Origin: Lentinula raphanica
Taxonomy: Eukaryota; Basidiomycota; Agaricomycetes; Agaricales; Omphalotaceae
Assembly: GCA_027919835.1 (NCBI GenBank)
Contig: JANVFP010000032.1
Coordinates: forward strand, 62,001 to 126,000
DNA: 64,000 nucleotides
Direction: 5' to 3'
The first letter of the stretch is position 1. Every line of letters begins with the position of its first letter. The notes under the pieces were generated by a model. That model was not told the DNA's origin. It saw only the letters and a list, made by a program, of their open reading frames with translations, and did no database searches. Shown in pieces: positions 23,505 through 35,731 of this stretch. Position numbers and translations under genes: made by a program.

Positions 23505-24394
23505 ATGGCTGACGCTCCCCGTGGACGTGGTGGATTTGGACGTGGACGTGGTGATCGTGGCAGAGGCAGAAGAGGTCCCCGTCGTGGAGCCCGCAAGGAC
23601 GATGAGAAGGAGTGGTATGTAGAAATGCAAAATATGGAGATGGAAAAAGCTCAACATTTTGTAGGGCTCCCGTCACCAAACTTGGCCGTCTCGTAAAGGA
23701 CGGTAAAATCAAATCGATGGAGGAGATCTACCTGTTCTCCCTTCCTGTCAAAGAATACCAGATCGTCGACTTTTTCCTCCCCAAACTGAAGGACGAAGTC
23801 ATGAAAATCATGCCTGTACAAAAGCAAACTCGTGCTGGTCAGCGTACCCGGTTCAAGGCCTTCGTTGCGATTGGTGACTTCGACGGTCACGTCGGTCTCG
23901 GGGTCAAGTGCGCAAAGGAAGTCGCAACAGCCATTCGTGGTGCCATCATCCTTGCCAAGCTGTCTGTCATCCCTGTCCGACGAGGGTACTGGGGTACTGC
24001 TCTTGGTGAACCTCACACTGTGCCCTCGAAAGTCAGTGGAAAAGTTGGCTCGGTTATGTGTCGTCTCATTCCGGCGCCTCGTGGAACGGGTATCGTCGCC
24101 GCACCTGCTTCAAAGCGACTTCTGGAGCTTGCAGGTGTTCAGGATGTGTACACGCAGTCGAAGGGTTCAACAGCGACCATGGGTAACTTTTTGAAGGCAA
24201 CCTTTGCTGCAGTAAGTCCTTCGATCGTTTTCTGCCCAACTATTTTTTTCTTAATGTTCGACCATTTTCAGATCACAAAAACATACGCGTTCCTTACACC
24301 TGATTTGTGGCGTGAGATACCTGTGTCGAAGTTGCCTTTCGACGAGTACAGTGCACATCTCGCACTGACCTCTGGCGCGAAAAAGGCTTATTAG
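23505..24394 (+). CDS. RPS2: 40S ribosomal protein uS5 (RPS2)
   Basis: Exons: 23505..23614, 23665..24211 and 24272..24394, giving 259 aa, the usual eukaryotic length. The N-terminus has the RGG-rich stretch ([17 protein letters not shown]), a known arginine-methylation target in this family. The S5 domain follows with [20 protein letters not shown], the S5 signature region ([20 protein letters not shown]) and the C-terminal [18 protein letters not shown]. It lies at the mRNA entry side of the small subunit and affects decoding accuracy. It is divergent from antizyme, another translation-linked gene. Confidence 0.97.
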
Positions 24395-24580
24395 ACATCT
24401 TCATATCGTTTGTTGTACTTCCTTTACGTTTTCTCTGAATTCATGATTGCACCTCGCACTTTCGAAGGAGGGAAATTATGTTTCTAGCGTGAGAGTCTGA
24501 ACTGATCAGAGACTAAGTATGTCCTCCTATAACAAGTCTTCGGAACTTTATGCTTGGGTGCTCCTTAATTTCGAACTAAC

Positions 24581-26144
24581 ATGTCTGCTCGCCAGTCAGC
24601 CTATGCTGTTCTCGCTAGGTCGGTTTTTCTGCTCGCTGTTCTGGAATCTATGCTGATGAGGTTTGCTACTCGCCAATAGTTCTCCATCCCCATTTCCTGG
24701 TCCTCCATTGGAGCCCATTCCCCCTTTACCAGTCAGTCGGTCATATACCGATCCCGTGAAAACAAAGCCTCTACCCCCAACCCTTCCTCGCACATCTCTC
24801 TCCTCTCCCGATTTGATTCAAAGAGATCCACCACTTGACCCTCGCAAAGCGCGTCGACATTGTGCGAATTTCGGTTTCAAACGGGAAGCTCTGGCTATCC
24901 AGGCTCCCAATGCGTTCTTCGGCCAGACTCCTCAGGCGTCGCCTTCCGACGAGGAAACTAATACCAGTCCAGGTCTTACTCCGCCCGGGACCTTCACAAG
25001 CACAGAATCCGACGTTTCCTCGTTCAGCGATCTTCCGCTCGATTTTCCCCAGCCACCGCCGATCAGTCCTGTCCTGCGTCGTATGAAGAGTTCGCCGCTG
25101 TTCACATTAGCTGATACAAGCTCCGTTCCTGATTTATCCAACGTCGCTAGAAAACGATGGGGTGCGGTTCAAGCAATTCCTTCCAAAAACCCAGCAGCTA
25201 CGAGGAAATCTGGAAGATTGGTAGACTGCCTAACGGACCTCGAGGCAGAGCTGGACTTTACGCCACCCTTCAGTCACTCCTCCGATTCTTATCGTGGTAG
25301 GATCGATGGTCTAGCAAAAGAACTACAATCTGTTTTTCGGGGCAATCCTGTCCCTGGCACTCTAGAACCGCCTCTACCCCCTTGGATCGATCGCCGTGAG
25401 AGCGAACCCGCTCAGGAATCACCGTTTCTTCTCCCTGCTGCATCTAAATCCTCGTTGTTACTAGGCAGTAAAACTCCAAACCGTACCGACTACGATAAAC
25501 CCCCCCAGACTCGTTCCAATTCAACACCGGCCCTGTGCCTTTTTCCTTCGTCTTCCTTTTCGTCTTCGAAGGACGTTTCTGGGTCATCCACATTCAAAGA
25601 ACCTTCCTCTCAGCCCACACCCCCTCGCCAAATTTCTAAAATGCGTTCTTTGAAGTTTGCTCCAGAATGCAATCCTTCTCTAGACCGCCTTGATGTTTCT
25701 ATCCAGAATCCTAAGCCCACAAAATCACTTTTCCGTGGTCGATCCATTTCGATGGACTTCAATCACACTAAGACTCGACCAATGTCCATGTTTGCTAGCA
25801 ACCAGACTACTTCCACATCGTATCTCACCAGGATGGGCCGCGCTCCTCCAAACGGATCTGTTGTCAAGGATGATCTCGCTCCACGTAGAGATGCCGGACT
25901 TTCTACTCCTTTCCTTCATCGCTCAGTGAATACTAGTACTACTAGTACTCCATTGCGACAACAGCAGCGTCGCCTTCACCATTCTATGATGCCTTCCCCA
26001 GGACTCAAATCGTTCATTGATATCACACCTGAAAAACCACAGCCCAAAACTTCGATTGCTCCCCGAGACAAGGTCAAGAAACTCTTGAGCCGGGCGAGCC
26101 AAGTCTTTGACTGGAGGAGGAAAAAAGTGGATTTAAACCCTTGA
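24581..26144 (+). CDS. Ser/Pro-rich hypothetical protein
   Basis: Exons: 24581..24618 and 24680..26144, giving 500 aa; the first intron (61 bases) restores phase 2. The family was not recognised. The sequence is largely disordered: Pro-rich N-terminus, SP/TP sites, several basic-Ser clusters (RGRSISMDF) that resemble kinase or 14-3-3 sites, and a short basic C-terminal helix (RDKVKKLLSRASQVFDWRRK) that may be amphipathic. A cytosolic regulatory or scaffold protein is possible, but no domain supports a specific role. Confidence 0.65.
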
Positions 26145-26357
26145 AGATCTTGTCCCTTCGGACGTCACATCTTGTTTTCTAAATACTTTCTTGGATGCAC
26201 ATAATCTTTGTCTTGCTAGTTTTATTAATTCTTGGCTCGTTTTGTTCGTGTTCGTAAATACTTGTACTGGGTGGACTGGTAAGGGTATATGTAGTACTAG
26301 ATCTCCGAATTTATATAATGTACATACATAACCTATGACTTCTATTAGTTATGTGGC

Positions 26358-28466
26358 TCAAAGGACTTGCGTTGAGCGTTCAAATCGTTTGATAATCAAT
26401 GGCATCTGGCTCCCTTTGCTGAACTGTTTTCGTACAAAAGGTCTGGTCAAAACACTACGTCGTGCGGGTCTTGAGTCAACAAAACCATTAGAAATGAGAT
26501 ATGAAAAGCAACTTACACGTTGACTTTGTCGATGGGGTCAACACTGGAACTGAAGATGAAGTTTGTAAGAAGGATGAACAGGAACGTTTTGACTTCAATA
26601 AGAGCAAATCGAATGCCTATACAGGACTAGGACGAAAATCAGAAAGGTCGGCACGCATGTATTCGTATAAATAACACACCCTTGGTCCAGCAGAGAATGA
26701 AAGGATATTAGAAAACAGTCCAGGTTGTTCTCGCGCCTTCTCAGGAAGGTTATTCCATCGATTCGGACTGTGGAAAGGACGTCATTGATCAAGTGTCGAT
26801 ACCAGCATTTGTCAATGAACCTACTTGAATAACCAAGCATCCTCCCCCCATACGTCTTGGTCGAGATTGAACGCTTCGACAGACACATGTACGAACGTTC
26901 CTTTCGCAATATGCACACTCCGTGCATTCTCATCTACTGTTCCGTCTCTACGATGCACCGGATATGAGACCGGTATATCATCATCTTGCGTTGCAACACG
27001 TAGTGTCGAATGTAGCGGAGGTATCAACCTCAGGGCCTCGCGTATGACATTGTGTAGGTAAGGAAGCTCAGCAATTTCACTATATAGCGATTGCGTCTCT
27101 TCTTCGGAAAGGTCAGATAGCGCTGTAGGGGGTAGTATGGATAGTAATTCGGCACGGAGACTTTCTTGCATTTCGGGATTTTCGGTTAAAAGGTAAAGAG
27201 TCCAGGAGACAGTGAGGGATGTCGTGTCCGAGCCGGCGAACATGAACGTGTTGATGTTGTGAAGCATCTCCTCGTCGTCGATGCGTTGTTCAGGTGGAAT
27301 GTCCATGGAAGCATTGGAAGTGACTAGAAACTGATGAGTAACGGTTACGCGCAGGAGATAAGACGCGTACGCAATTGCGTGAGGATATCTTTTCCTTGAT
27401 ATGCTTTACCGCTCTTTGCACCTTCTGCGATTTTTCTCTTCTTTTCTGTTATCATGTTACCAGCTTCTCTTCGTATCACTGCCTGACATCTCTCTATTAT
27501 ACGGGACCTCTGATTAGGCTGAGGAAAACGCAACCTATTAGTCTATGAGACGGTTGATTCATGTAGGAAGATGCTTACGATGATTTTGAAGACTGTGGGG
27601 AAGTAAACGGAAGCTAGAGTTCCCCAGAACGAACTCTTCCCTATAACTTTGTCAAACATTTCCTTATACGCCAAAAACAACTCGTTGGATTCGTCTTGTA
27701 TGGAGTTGAAGTTGTAGTCGAAGCCTAAAATAGGACATCAGACGCAGTTATATGACCATGATAGCATCCAAGCGCACCAGCAAGTCCAATGATATCGAAC
27801 GTAGCGCGACTCATCCATTGGCACACATCCACCGTTGCAACACCTCCTGTACCAGCATCCATCATGTCCATCCATCGATCCTTTAACTGATTCCCTTTCT
27901 GGAATACCAGAGGAACGAGTGCGCGCATATTCTGAATCGAAAAAGCTGGTGTAGCTATCCGTCGTTGACGCTTGTGCATCTGTCCTTCAGCTGAGAGCAT
28001 GCCACAGCCGATGAGAGACGTGATGAGTCGACGAGACTGCCATGGCTTTTCGTATAGAGTAGAGTTTTTCAGGATATGATTCAGTGATACGGGGTCCAAT
28101 GTCAGAAGACGATCGTCCCACTACGATGATATCAGCTAGGCGATCTACGAGAAAGAAGAAAAAGAAGATAGTACTGGTCCAACTCCGCGAATGCGTACTG
28201 AACGACCATATCTTTCTATCAGATGTTTGTGTACAACCGGAGATCTTTTGGGACTGTCCAAAGTAGATGAGAACTTCGAGCTAATAGAACACTATAAATG
28301 ATGATACGCACTCGAGAACAGCTGATAGGTGGTTTCCAAGTAGATTTCGAACCGGAGGTCCGGCTATGCGCCTAAGAGGGTTGAAGTATTTGACGATGAA
28401 CAGCTGGTAAACGATGAACGATGCAAGAAGGACCAAACAAGCCAAGATTGCTTGTAAGAGCGACAT
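26358..28466 (-). CDS. cytochrome P450 monooxygenase
   Basis: Exons (complement): 26358..26454, 26517..26626, 26680..26767, 26825..27323, 27371..27518, 27579..27724, 27778..28120, 28175..28253 and 28312..28466, giving 554 aa. There is an N-terminal membrane anchor (LLQAILACLVLLASFIVYQLF) and a Pro-rich hinge. Other landmarks are helix C (WxxxR-like MHKRQRRIATPAF), the I-helix oxygen motif AGSDTTS, the K-helix ExxR (REALRL), the PxRW meander (NPNRWNNLP) and the heme loop GPRSCIG with the axial Cys. It is an ER-bound haem monooxygenase; the substrate cannot be told. One intron was placed by family alignment (27519-27578), because the nearest AG would give an implausible 36-base intron. Confidence 0.92.
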
Positions 28467-28723
28467 GTCTTCATGGAGGTTGTTTTCCAAGTTGCGATTA
28501 TGTATGAAGTACAAAAGAACAAAGAACAATAAGGATGATGTGTGCCATTGATTAGAACGCTGGATACATATATGCATTCATATCGTTGCACATTGCGATT
28601 TGCCTTGCACTGGATGTGTCTGGAGCCGTCGTCAAGAGTCTAGAGATGAGCAAAGAGTTGCAGAAAAAAGAAGTAAAGGCGCCATAAGAGTTTCCAGGTT
28701 GCTAATTCATCGGGCCGACGTCT
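28467..28723. promoter_or_regulatory. divergent promoter region of P450 and J-protein
   Basis: A 257-base gap lies between divergent start codons. No specific element was recognised. Confidence 0.4.
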
Positions 28724-29434
28724 ATGTTCAGAGCTTTTCGCTGGAAAACGAGCTACCGTTCTTCAAGCTCTTCTTATTCCACAAAGCCACACTCTTTTCC
28801 TTTTCCAACGCAAGCCAATCCTACTCCGCACCAAATCTTTCATCTACCACCCAATGCGTCGCAGGATGACATAAAGAATAGATGTGTGTTTGGCAAATAC
28901 TATCTGTGAGACGCTCTGGTCATTCATCTATTCATCCAGACTATGAACTTGTCCGGATATATCACCCTGATAAATCAAGAAATTCGCTCTCAGCAGAGGA
29001 AGCTCATGCACGGTTTCAGTCTATCAGTCATGCCTACAATGTACTCCGGGGAAAGTCGGCCTCTGACGGGACGACTACTACAGCGACTTCAACTCGAGAT
29101 GGACGCTACGAGGCAACTACGGCAGCAAGAAGAGCCGCACATGTACGTCGACATCGAGAGCTCTATGAAGCTGGTGCTGTAGATGATAGATGGAAGGACC
29201 GGATAATATTGTTTGGCGTAATTGGAGTAAGTATAGTGGCCTATTCCCCGGTTTCCATTGACTTCGTTGACGTTTGGTATCTAGACTGTGGTCGTCTTTG
29301 TGGTTCAAGCCGCCATAACTCGACATGATGCTTTGGAAGAAGTCATGGACCGTGCAAGATTGCAACGCTTGGACGCAGAGATTAGCAGACGACGAAAAAC
29401 CCTCGAAGATCCCCGTCTCTCAGCTCCTGAATAA
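28724..29434 (+). CDS. J-domain (DnaJ-like) protein with a membrane segment
   Basis: Exons: 28724..28883, 28940..29226 and 29285..29434, giving 198 aa. The basic, Ser-rich N-terminus looks like a mitochondrial presequence. The J domain follows: HQIFHLPPNASQDDIKNRYY, the HPD tripeptide in RIYHPDKSRNS, and ARFQSISHAYNVL. A single hydrophobic helix (IILFGVIGTVVVFVVQAA) comes after a basic linker, and the C-terminus is a charged helix. A membrane-bound Hsp40 that stimulates an Hsp70 ATPase, probably mitochondrial, fits best. Confidence 0.85.
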
Positions 29435-30109
29435 GAGCATAGCCATGATCAGGAAAAACGATAAAGCGTTCTGTAATTCACACTAATATGTATCCTTTAG
29501 CACGAGAAGTCAGTAATTGATTGATACAACAAACAGAACCGACGACGACTACATAGGAAGTGGAACGGAGCCAGGGACTATACACACTGCACAGTATGAC
29601 AAGTACAAATAATTTTCCACTATAGCCGGAATCCCCCCATCGCAATCCCATCCTGCCCGATAAACTCTCAAGAATCTGGCTGCTGTCCTAGTCATGCAGT
29701 TCGAACTCTGTCCCATGATCCACATGAAGGTATTTGAGTTGGTGTTTCATCCAGAGCGGGTGGTCCTCTAACTCCTCGTTTCACGAGGTGTCTTTGAGAT
29801 GGAATGTGACTGAAATGACTTGGACAACGAGCGAAAATAATAAATCTGCGTGCAAGGAGCTGTCTTGAAAGAGCGTTCACTGGTATATGTACTCCACCCA
29901 ATCGAGAAGCTATGAAAGGTTGTGACTCTAGCCCCGAGGCCATCACGATCTCCTCACACCTGCCTCAAATCCGAAAGTGACAGCACAAGGTTGGGCTGGT
30001 TGAGGATTGAAATATTGAAAGTTTATAATTCATAGCGAACTCTCCGGCGTCAGGTAGTGTTTATGAAAACTTGAATCAGTGATTATGATAAGTACTTGTT
30101 CAACAGCTC
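29435..30109. other. convergent intergenic region, no gene seen
   Basis: It lies between the 3' ends of the J-protein (+) and the membrane protein (-). Only short frames without motifs are present. Confidence 0.5.
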
Positions 30110-31638
30110 CTAGAAATATAAGCCCGTCCACCCTCTTGATTTAATGGAAATTTCGTCCTTGCCGTCCATCTCCCCAACCCAATGTGTCCACTGTCCTTTC
30201 ACTTGACCCCCTAGTGAATAAGACCTAGCTCCCGTAACGGTATAAGACCCCGATTCGACCTTCACATTACCATCGAATTCCGCGTTTTTGTACGTGAGAT
30301 ACACGTCCGCATTTCTCGATGAAACATGCGCGCTTTTAATCGGTCGGTGTGGATAAGCCTTGTCGTTCTCGAAGTATAGATCCGTCCGCCCGGCACCTGT
30401 GGTGGTACGAAGAGAGACAGCTTCAGGATTGACTAGATCATTGGGAACAGTGGGATAGACATGGACGTTTGCGACACCGTCCCCACGCTGTGTGGTGATA
30501 GAAGTCTCGTTAACAATCGCAGCATCGCCCACTATCCAGCCCCGATATACTTCCAAAGCAAGGCTAGTAGAGCGCAGGTTCCGATGGGGTTCAATCAAAT
30601 TACGCGTGTCCATTTGGTAGAGAGTGACAAAGGTGACATCCAAATCGATATGTGCCTCCGGGTCAAAGCGGACGTGCGAGACAGCATGAGGAGAGACGTG
30701 GAGTTTTTTCAACGTCTTGGGGATATACATTGTGACATCAAAGCGCACGCAGGAAGACGAACCACGGTCCAACCGAGGGGTACCGATGAGCAGACGACTC
30801 GTTCCGTCAGAGCTACCATCTGGTCTGGCAGCGGGATATTGCAAGGTGACCTGGTCGAGTAGAGACTGATCGCTTGACCGGATGGTTAGTTTGTACTGGA
30901 CTTCGGTCACATCGGCGGGAGCTTCGGTGACGATGAAAGTGCCAACGGCATCGCCGTGGACATCGACAGCATGATCGTGTCTGTCGCCGACAGGAATAGA
31001 CAGGGTGGTTTCTCCTCCGTTGTACATATAGGAAGCATCTAAGCAACCCAGAGATTCACTGAAGACAGGCATTCCCTCGAGCCCAGTAGGTGATGGCTTG
31101 CCACAACTTAATTAGCGACGACATCCGCTAGAACTTGGAAAGAAAGCCTCACAGTAACAGCCCACCATATGAACTTTCCAACCGATATAATCACAAAAAA
31201 GAGCGTCACGATTCCAAGGGCTTTGCAGAAAAGACCGCAGCTATTGAAGAAAGATGAATGTGTGTGAGTTTTCAATTGTTTATCCTTATCATGAGGGACT
31301 TTCCAACTCACTTCAAGCCGCAGCAGACACAGCGTGGGTTCTGTCGCTTCCTGACAGGTCTCTGGATATTGGTGTTGATTAAACCTTCCTCCTCCTCGAG
31401 GGCTTGTAGGCCTGCTTCCCTATCACTGTATTCAGCAGAGGGACTATGGAGTGCTACTCTGCCTTCTTCTTCGGTAGAAAGCTGGTTATCTTCAACACGA
31501 ATGTCATGAGCATGGTCAAATCGTATAATAGTCAGTCACCAACGTACATCCATCGAAATGTTCCTTCAGCTTCAGCGCTGCCATGGTTGCCCCAACCAAT
31601 CCAAAGAAGGAGACGCCGCGGTTTAATTTGGGAGCCAT
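30110..31638 (-). CDS. single-pass membrane protein with large beta-rich C-terminal domain
   Basis: Exons (complement): 30110..31096, 31153..31240 and 31310 upward to about 31470-31490. A first exon starting with ATG at 31638 is likely but its splice to the next is ambiguous. A short acidic N-terminus and a Cys-rich turn (RCVCCGLNCGLFCKALG) precede one TM helix (IVTLFFVIISVGKFIWWAV). About 325 residues of beta-strand-like sequence follow, with many Thr/Val and alternating patterns (KVESGSYTVTG, SRNADVYLTYKN), as in repeated beta-helix or DUF4097-like adhesin domains. The family is common in basidiomycetes as far as I recall, but no function is known to me. Confidence 0.7.
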
Positions 31639-32233
31639 AGATGATGAATGGATTGAACGAGATGATGGTTTAGAGAGTGTGGTGTGTTCTGGTACCTTTG
31701 GTTGAGCCAAAGGGCACCCTTTGATAACGAGAAGAAGGAGAAATAAGAGAGATGGGGATCAGTCGCAGTTCATCTTTATATACAACGGGAACAGACGGGA
31801 AACTGTTCAGGCACTAGACATACAATCCCCAATACAAACGATGATCGGCATGAAAAGGTTCTTGTGAACTTTTGGACACTTCCGCGTGTCCCCGCCATCA
31901 TGTATCCTCCATCAGGAAATATCTATCGGCAAGCTGTAACGACATCAGGATTCAAGATGGTCCTGGATGGAGATTTCAGACGACGCTCGCTCGTTGAGTG
32001 CTGGTAGCGTCTAGCGAGTTCTGGGAAGACCTGGATAAGAAGTAAACAAAAGCTGTAAAGTGAATTGATTGGTGTTGATCAAGATTCAACAGATTGAAGC
32101 GTCGAAATTCGAACGGTCTTCGCAAGCCGTCAAATGGACGGAGGGTGGACGGTTACTGAGTCAACAAAGTTGAACATCGCATGCATTATATAGTCAAGGA
32201 CGAGAACAAATGAGATACAAAGGGTATTTGGGA
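31639..32233. other. intergenic region, no gene seen
   Basis: About 600 bases between the promoter of the membrane protein and the 3' end of bleomycin hydrolase. No supported frame or repeat was found. Confidence 0.5.
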
Positions 32234-34118
32234 TCATGCGAGCGTTCCCTGTATTTCGGGGGTGAATTTTGGAAAGAAAGCGATTAATATTCGACACATA
32301 CCATGGGATCCCAAGGGGGAAGGACTCTAGCATTTCCGCCTTCGAACACCGCAACCAGATCCTTGGGTGCTAAACTCTTGGGAACAACCACCTGGTACAC
32401 AAATCTAGATGGATCAGTTAGCATGTGCAGCACAATAGAATGAGTTCAAGGGTGAGAAGAGAGAATATTCAAGGCAGATTGCCTCTATACTGATAACAAG
32501 ATAGTCATAAGAAGGACACTCACTCATTGAACCAATCATCCGTCATCACAAAGTACCCCTTGTTCCCTGGTGCATCTCCCCACGAATTCTCTACCTTGTA
32601 CCTTACAGGTTTACCATTACCATCTAATTGAACGCCAGATATGACCATAGCATGTGTCATGGCTGATTCGTTAATCTCGAGACGCTGAGCTTTGGTGAGG
32701 CCAAGGGTGATGTCGAATGTGTCCTCGTATTTGAATAAGGAGGTATCCATCAGTCCCAGGTTTCGTTCGGACGATTGACCAACATCGCAGCCGAAGAAGA
32801 CAGGGACATTGGCTTTCACCATCTACATTAGAGTGTAAGATATGATCAGTGACGATCCGGGATGATGGAGGAGGAGATCGTACCTTGACCACAGCGGCCT
32901 TCATAACCTCAATGTCCGTGTTGACGTCTGAAAGTGGAGTTATGAGAAACCGATACTACAAGCACTTCGAAAATGCGTACAGAGCACTGGTCGACCGCCC
33001 CAAATGTTGCCTAGTTTGTCAATAGTGATAAGCTGGGAGTAGTCATTTCTAGGGTCGTTGATGAGCGAGAACGAGTCCTTTGCCTATTGAAGCATTAGAT
33101 GACAAGAGCATCCTCTTTGTTTGGAGTGACTCACTGGATAAGCCTTTGCAGCGAAAGTCTTGTAATATTCGAGAGGTGTGCCTGTCCAAGTGTTGTACTT
33201 GCCATTCTCATCGTAGTAGTCCCAGGTGAACGTTGCGCTGGGTAAGGGTGGTACACCCAGAGAGGCAGTCATTATGTTGTATACCTCCTTCATGAGCTTT
33301 TCCTTCTCCGCTCTAACAGCGGAGACTGCAGCATCAGAAGACACTCCAGCTGATTTCATATCAGCTGATAATTTCCTGAGGATAAGAGCGTGTTCTCGGA
33401 GCTTGGTCTTGAGCAAAGAGTTGAGTGGGGAGGATGACGAAGAGTGGAAGGATTCTGGATACACAGATTGGGGAACGACACCGTAGGTTTCGAGAAGGTT
33501 GACTGCCATGTCCCATTGGCCTCCGTCAGAAATCAGGTCGCCCGAGAGGTGGTTGATCACTCTATCGTCAACAGGCAGGTCTGCGTTTTCGATCATGAGT
33601 TCGAGATAGTAGTTCGACTTGTTGAGCTTGTCCCAGAAAAACAAGTATGACTATTTGACTCGTTAGATAGGTTCTGAAAGCGCGGACAAGCATGAAATTA
33701 CTTGGGAGAGCTGGAATTCCTTCAATTTGAGTTTCTTCATGATCTCGTATCTCAGAACGTTGGTGGTAGCAAACAACCAGCAACGACCACTGCTCTTCTG
33801 ATTGGTGATGGGACCAGTCTTGAAGTCAATCTCATGATTGAAGATATGAGTGGTCTCGATTATGGCTTTCCTTGAGACAAGAGCGTCACGGATATCAGAA
33901 TGAGAGAGGACTGTTCGGGCCAATCGTGCTTTTGGGTCCTGTGTGATATCGGCTTCCCAAGAAGTTACATTCTGCAGCGAGATAGAGCCGTCTACTGAAG
34001 TAGGAGTAGCCATTGATAAAGCAGGAACGGTCTCCGAACGGGGGACTTTCTCGCTTTCGGCATTCTGTTGCTGCTGGAAGGAGGGATATTTGAAAGGTCT
34101 GGATGGAGAGGAACCCAT
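32234..34118 (-). CDS. BLH1: bleomycin hydrolase / cysteine aminopeptidase (peptidase C1B)
   Basis: Exons (complement): 32234..32248, 32302..32404, 32524..32822, 32884..32927, 32981..33083, 33135..33650 and 33702..34118, giving 498 aa. The papain-like triad is complete: Cys in QKSSGRCWLFA, His in MTHAMVISG and Asn in YKVENSWGD. The 15-base last exon adds GTLA after WDPM, matching the family's C-terminal tail that reaches into the active site and makes the enzyme an aminopeptidase. It forms a self-compartmentalised hexamer in the cytosol. The protein starts MGSSPSRP, so N-myristoylation is possible. An upstream in-frame extension to 34166 lacks an ATG. Confidence 0.94.
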
Positions 34119-34455
34119 GGCAAGTATGAGAGCAAACAAAGGCGTATGCGGAAGGTGTGCAACCACGCTTTATATGCGATTTTGCCAGGAACAGATGATT
34201 TTGTTATCTTATCTCTGCGTGCAGGCAAACGTTCAACATTTTTAGAGCAGAGGGGAGTTTTCTCGGAGATGTACGCATGGACTTGGACTTCCTCATACTT
34301 CGCGGGCTGATAGAAAAAGCTAAAGTGGTTAAAAGTAGAACTTCGAGAAGTCTGGAGTCTGGACTCTCAAGCCAGAAAATGTGCCGCCGACATAAGCGCC
34401 GTATCCTTTTCTTCAGTCTTCTATCGCCCAAAACTTTGAAAAGTTGTAGTTGACC

Positions 34456-34980
34456 ATGGTCCATCACGACGTGCCTCATATTCATGTCCAAGTCCCTGCA
34501 TCTCCTCTTGTTGACACCTTCCAGCAAGCCTCCGTCAACTCAGATTACAGTCTCTCTTCAAATCTGGCCATTTCCGAAAACTCCAACGAAGACAGCAATC
34601 CCGTTTCAACATTCACTCGCCTTTACTCTCGTCACCAAGCTTCATCGTCCTCTCTCCTATCAGAACTCACTTCCTCCTCGTCAACGGCATCATCTTCAAA
34701 CCTCACACACTCCACGCTTTCAAGCTCTGATTCTTACCAAACCAGCACCTATCGTATTCCCCCAACGGCGATCCTCGCACTTCTTGAATTGCTGGATATA
34801 TTCGACGCAGATGCGGAAACTCAAGTCGCCCATGTAAAGGAAAACATCAAGGAAACACTTGCGTTGGTGGACATTTGTAGAGCCGAACGCGCTGAAAAGA
34901 CTGCGCGTGCGCATCGCAAGAAAGAAGCAAATGAGCGAGGAACTTTGGCTGTCGATAGCGAATTTTGGTGTAGTGTATGA
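34456..34980 (+). CDS. Ser-rich small hypothetical protein
   Basis: A single-exon frame of 174 aa. The first about 95 residues are Ser/Thr-rich and disordered. The rest is helical: AILALLELLDIFDADAETQV, then a charged helix with Arg/Lys/Glu. The family was not recognised. The start ATG at 34456 follows a 337-base gap to the divergent bleomycin hydrolase start. A splice near the stop cannot be ruled out. Confidence 0.5.
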   Translation: MVHHDVPHIHVQVPASPLVDTFQQASVNSDYSLSSNLAISENSNEDSNPVSTFTRLYSRHQASSSSLLSELTSSSSTASSSNLTHSTLSSSDSYQTSTYRIPPTAILALLELLDIFDADAETQVAHVKENIKETLALVDICRAERAEKTARAHRKKEANERGTLAVDSEFWCSV

Positions 34981-35124
34981 TTCGATTCTTCGAACGCGTG
35001 TGGTAGATTTGGCGTGTACATTTTATCGATTTGTCTGGACAAGCTTGATGTGGCTATGCACCGTCGTGGTGCCCCTTGTGACCATTTCGTCTGAACTACC
35101 CGCATCTTGCATATCACCATCACA

Positions 35125-35602
35125 ATGGGTAACGTCCTCGTCCTCGGTTTTTCAAACAACGCTCAACGGAATTACTGCAGCCCAAAGAAACAATTCTCTT
35201 GACCAAGAAACCATCAATCAGCTCGAGAAACGTCTGAGCCAACGACCTGAAAAGACTGATCTTGTTGATCGCAACATTCTAAAAGGCAAAAATCACAAAT
35301 TAGTTCTCGCCTCTTTTCTGCTGATTATAACATCCACAGACGACAAAGGGATTGCACCTTCTCTCGTCGCTGCGAAGGAAAAGCTTCAGCGTTCTCAACT
35401 TGAGGTATGACCACTATTGATGGAGCATTAAATATCCTTTGAACGCTGTTGACAGGACAAACTGGGTCAAGCATTGCAACAACGCCCAAAGCCAGAAGAA
35501 TTGATCAAAGAAGGGATCCTCCTTGGTGAGTTCGAGCTGCTACTGACACACAGAAAGTTGACCGTCAGTATAGAAGAAGAAGCGCCTCCAAGTAGTGCAT
35601 AA
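35125..35602 (+). CDS. small RPEL-repeat protein
   Basis: Exons: 35125..35128 (4 bases), 35181..35285, 35340..35404, 35456..35525 and 35574..35602, giving 90 aa. Two RPEL-type motifs are evident: LEKRLSQRPEKTDLVDRNIL and LGQALQQRPKPEELIKEGIL. RPEL motifs bind G-actin in animal MRTF and Phactr proteins; whether that holds in fungi is open. The second intron (35286-35339) has a GC donor. Its 54 bases are also an open in-frame stretch, so retention would only add 18 residues. The gene lies 144 bases after the Ser-rich gene on the same strand. Confidence 0.8.
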
Positions 35603-35731
35603 ATATACGAATGAGTGGGGACATTATGGATATCATAATAATACGATGTGTACTAAAGCCAACAGATGAGTACTATACGCAGTCAAAGGACAAGAAGACG
35701 TACGGATATTGTTACATGTACCAATTTCACT

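Noticed and set aside
27519..27578. 36-base intron in the P450 ending at the first AG
   Set aside because: It would insert unconserved residues. The TTTTCCTCAG acceptor further on gives a normal 60-base intron and the expected P450 spacing.
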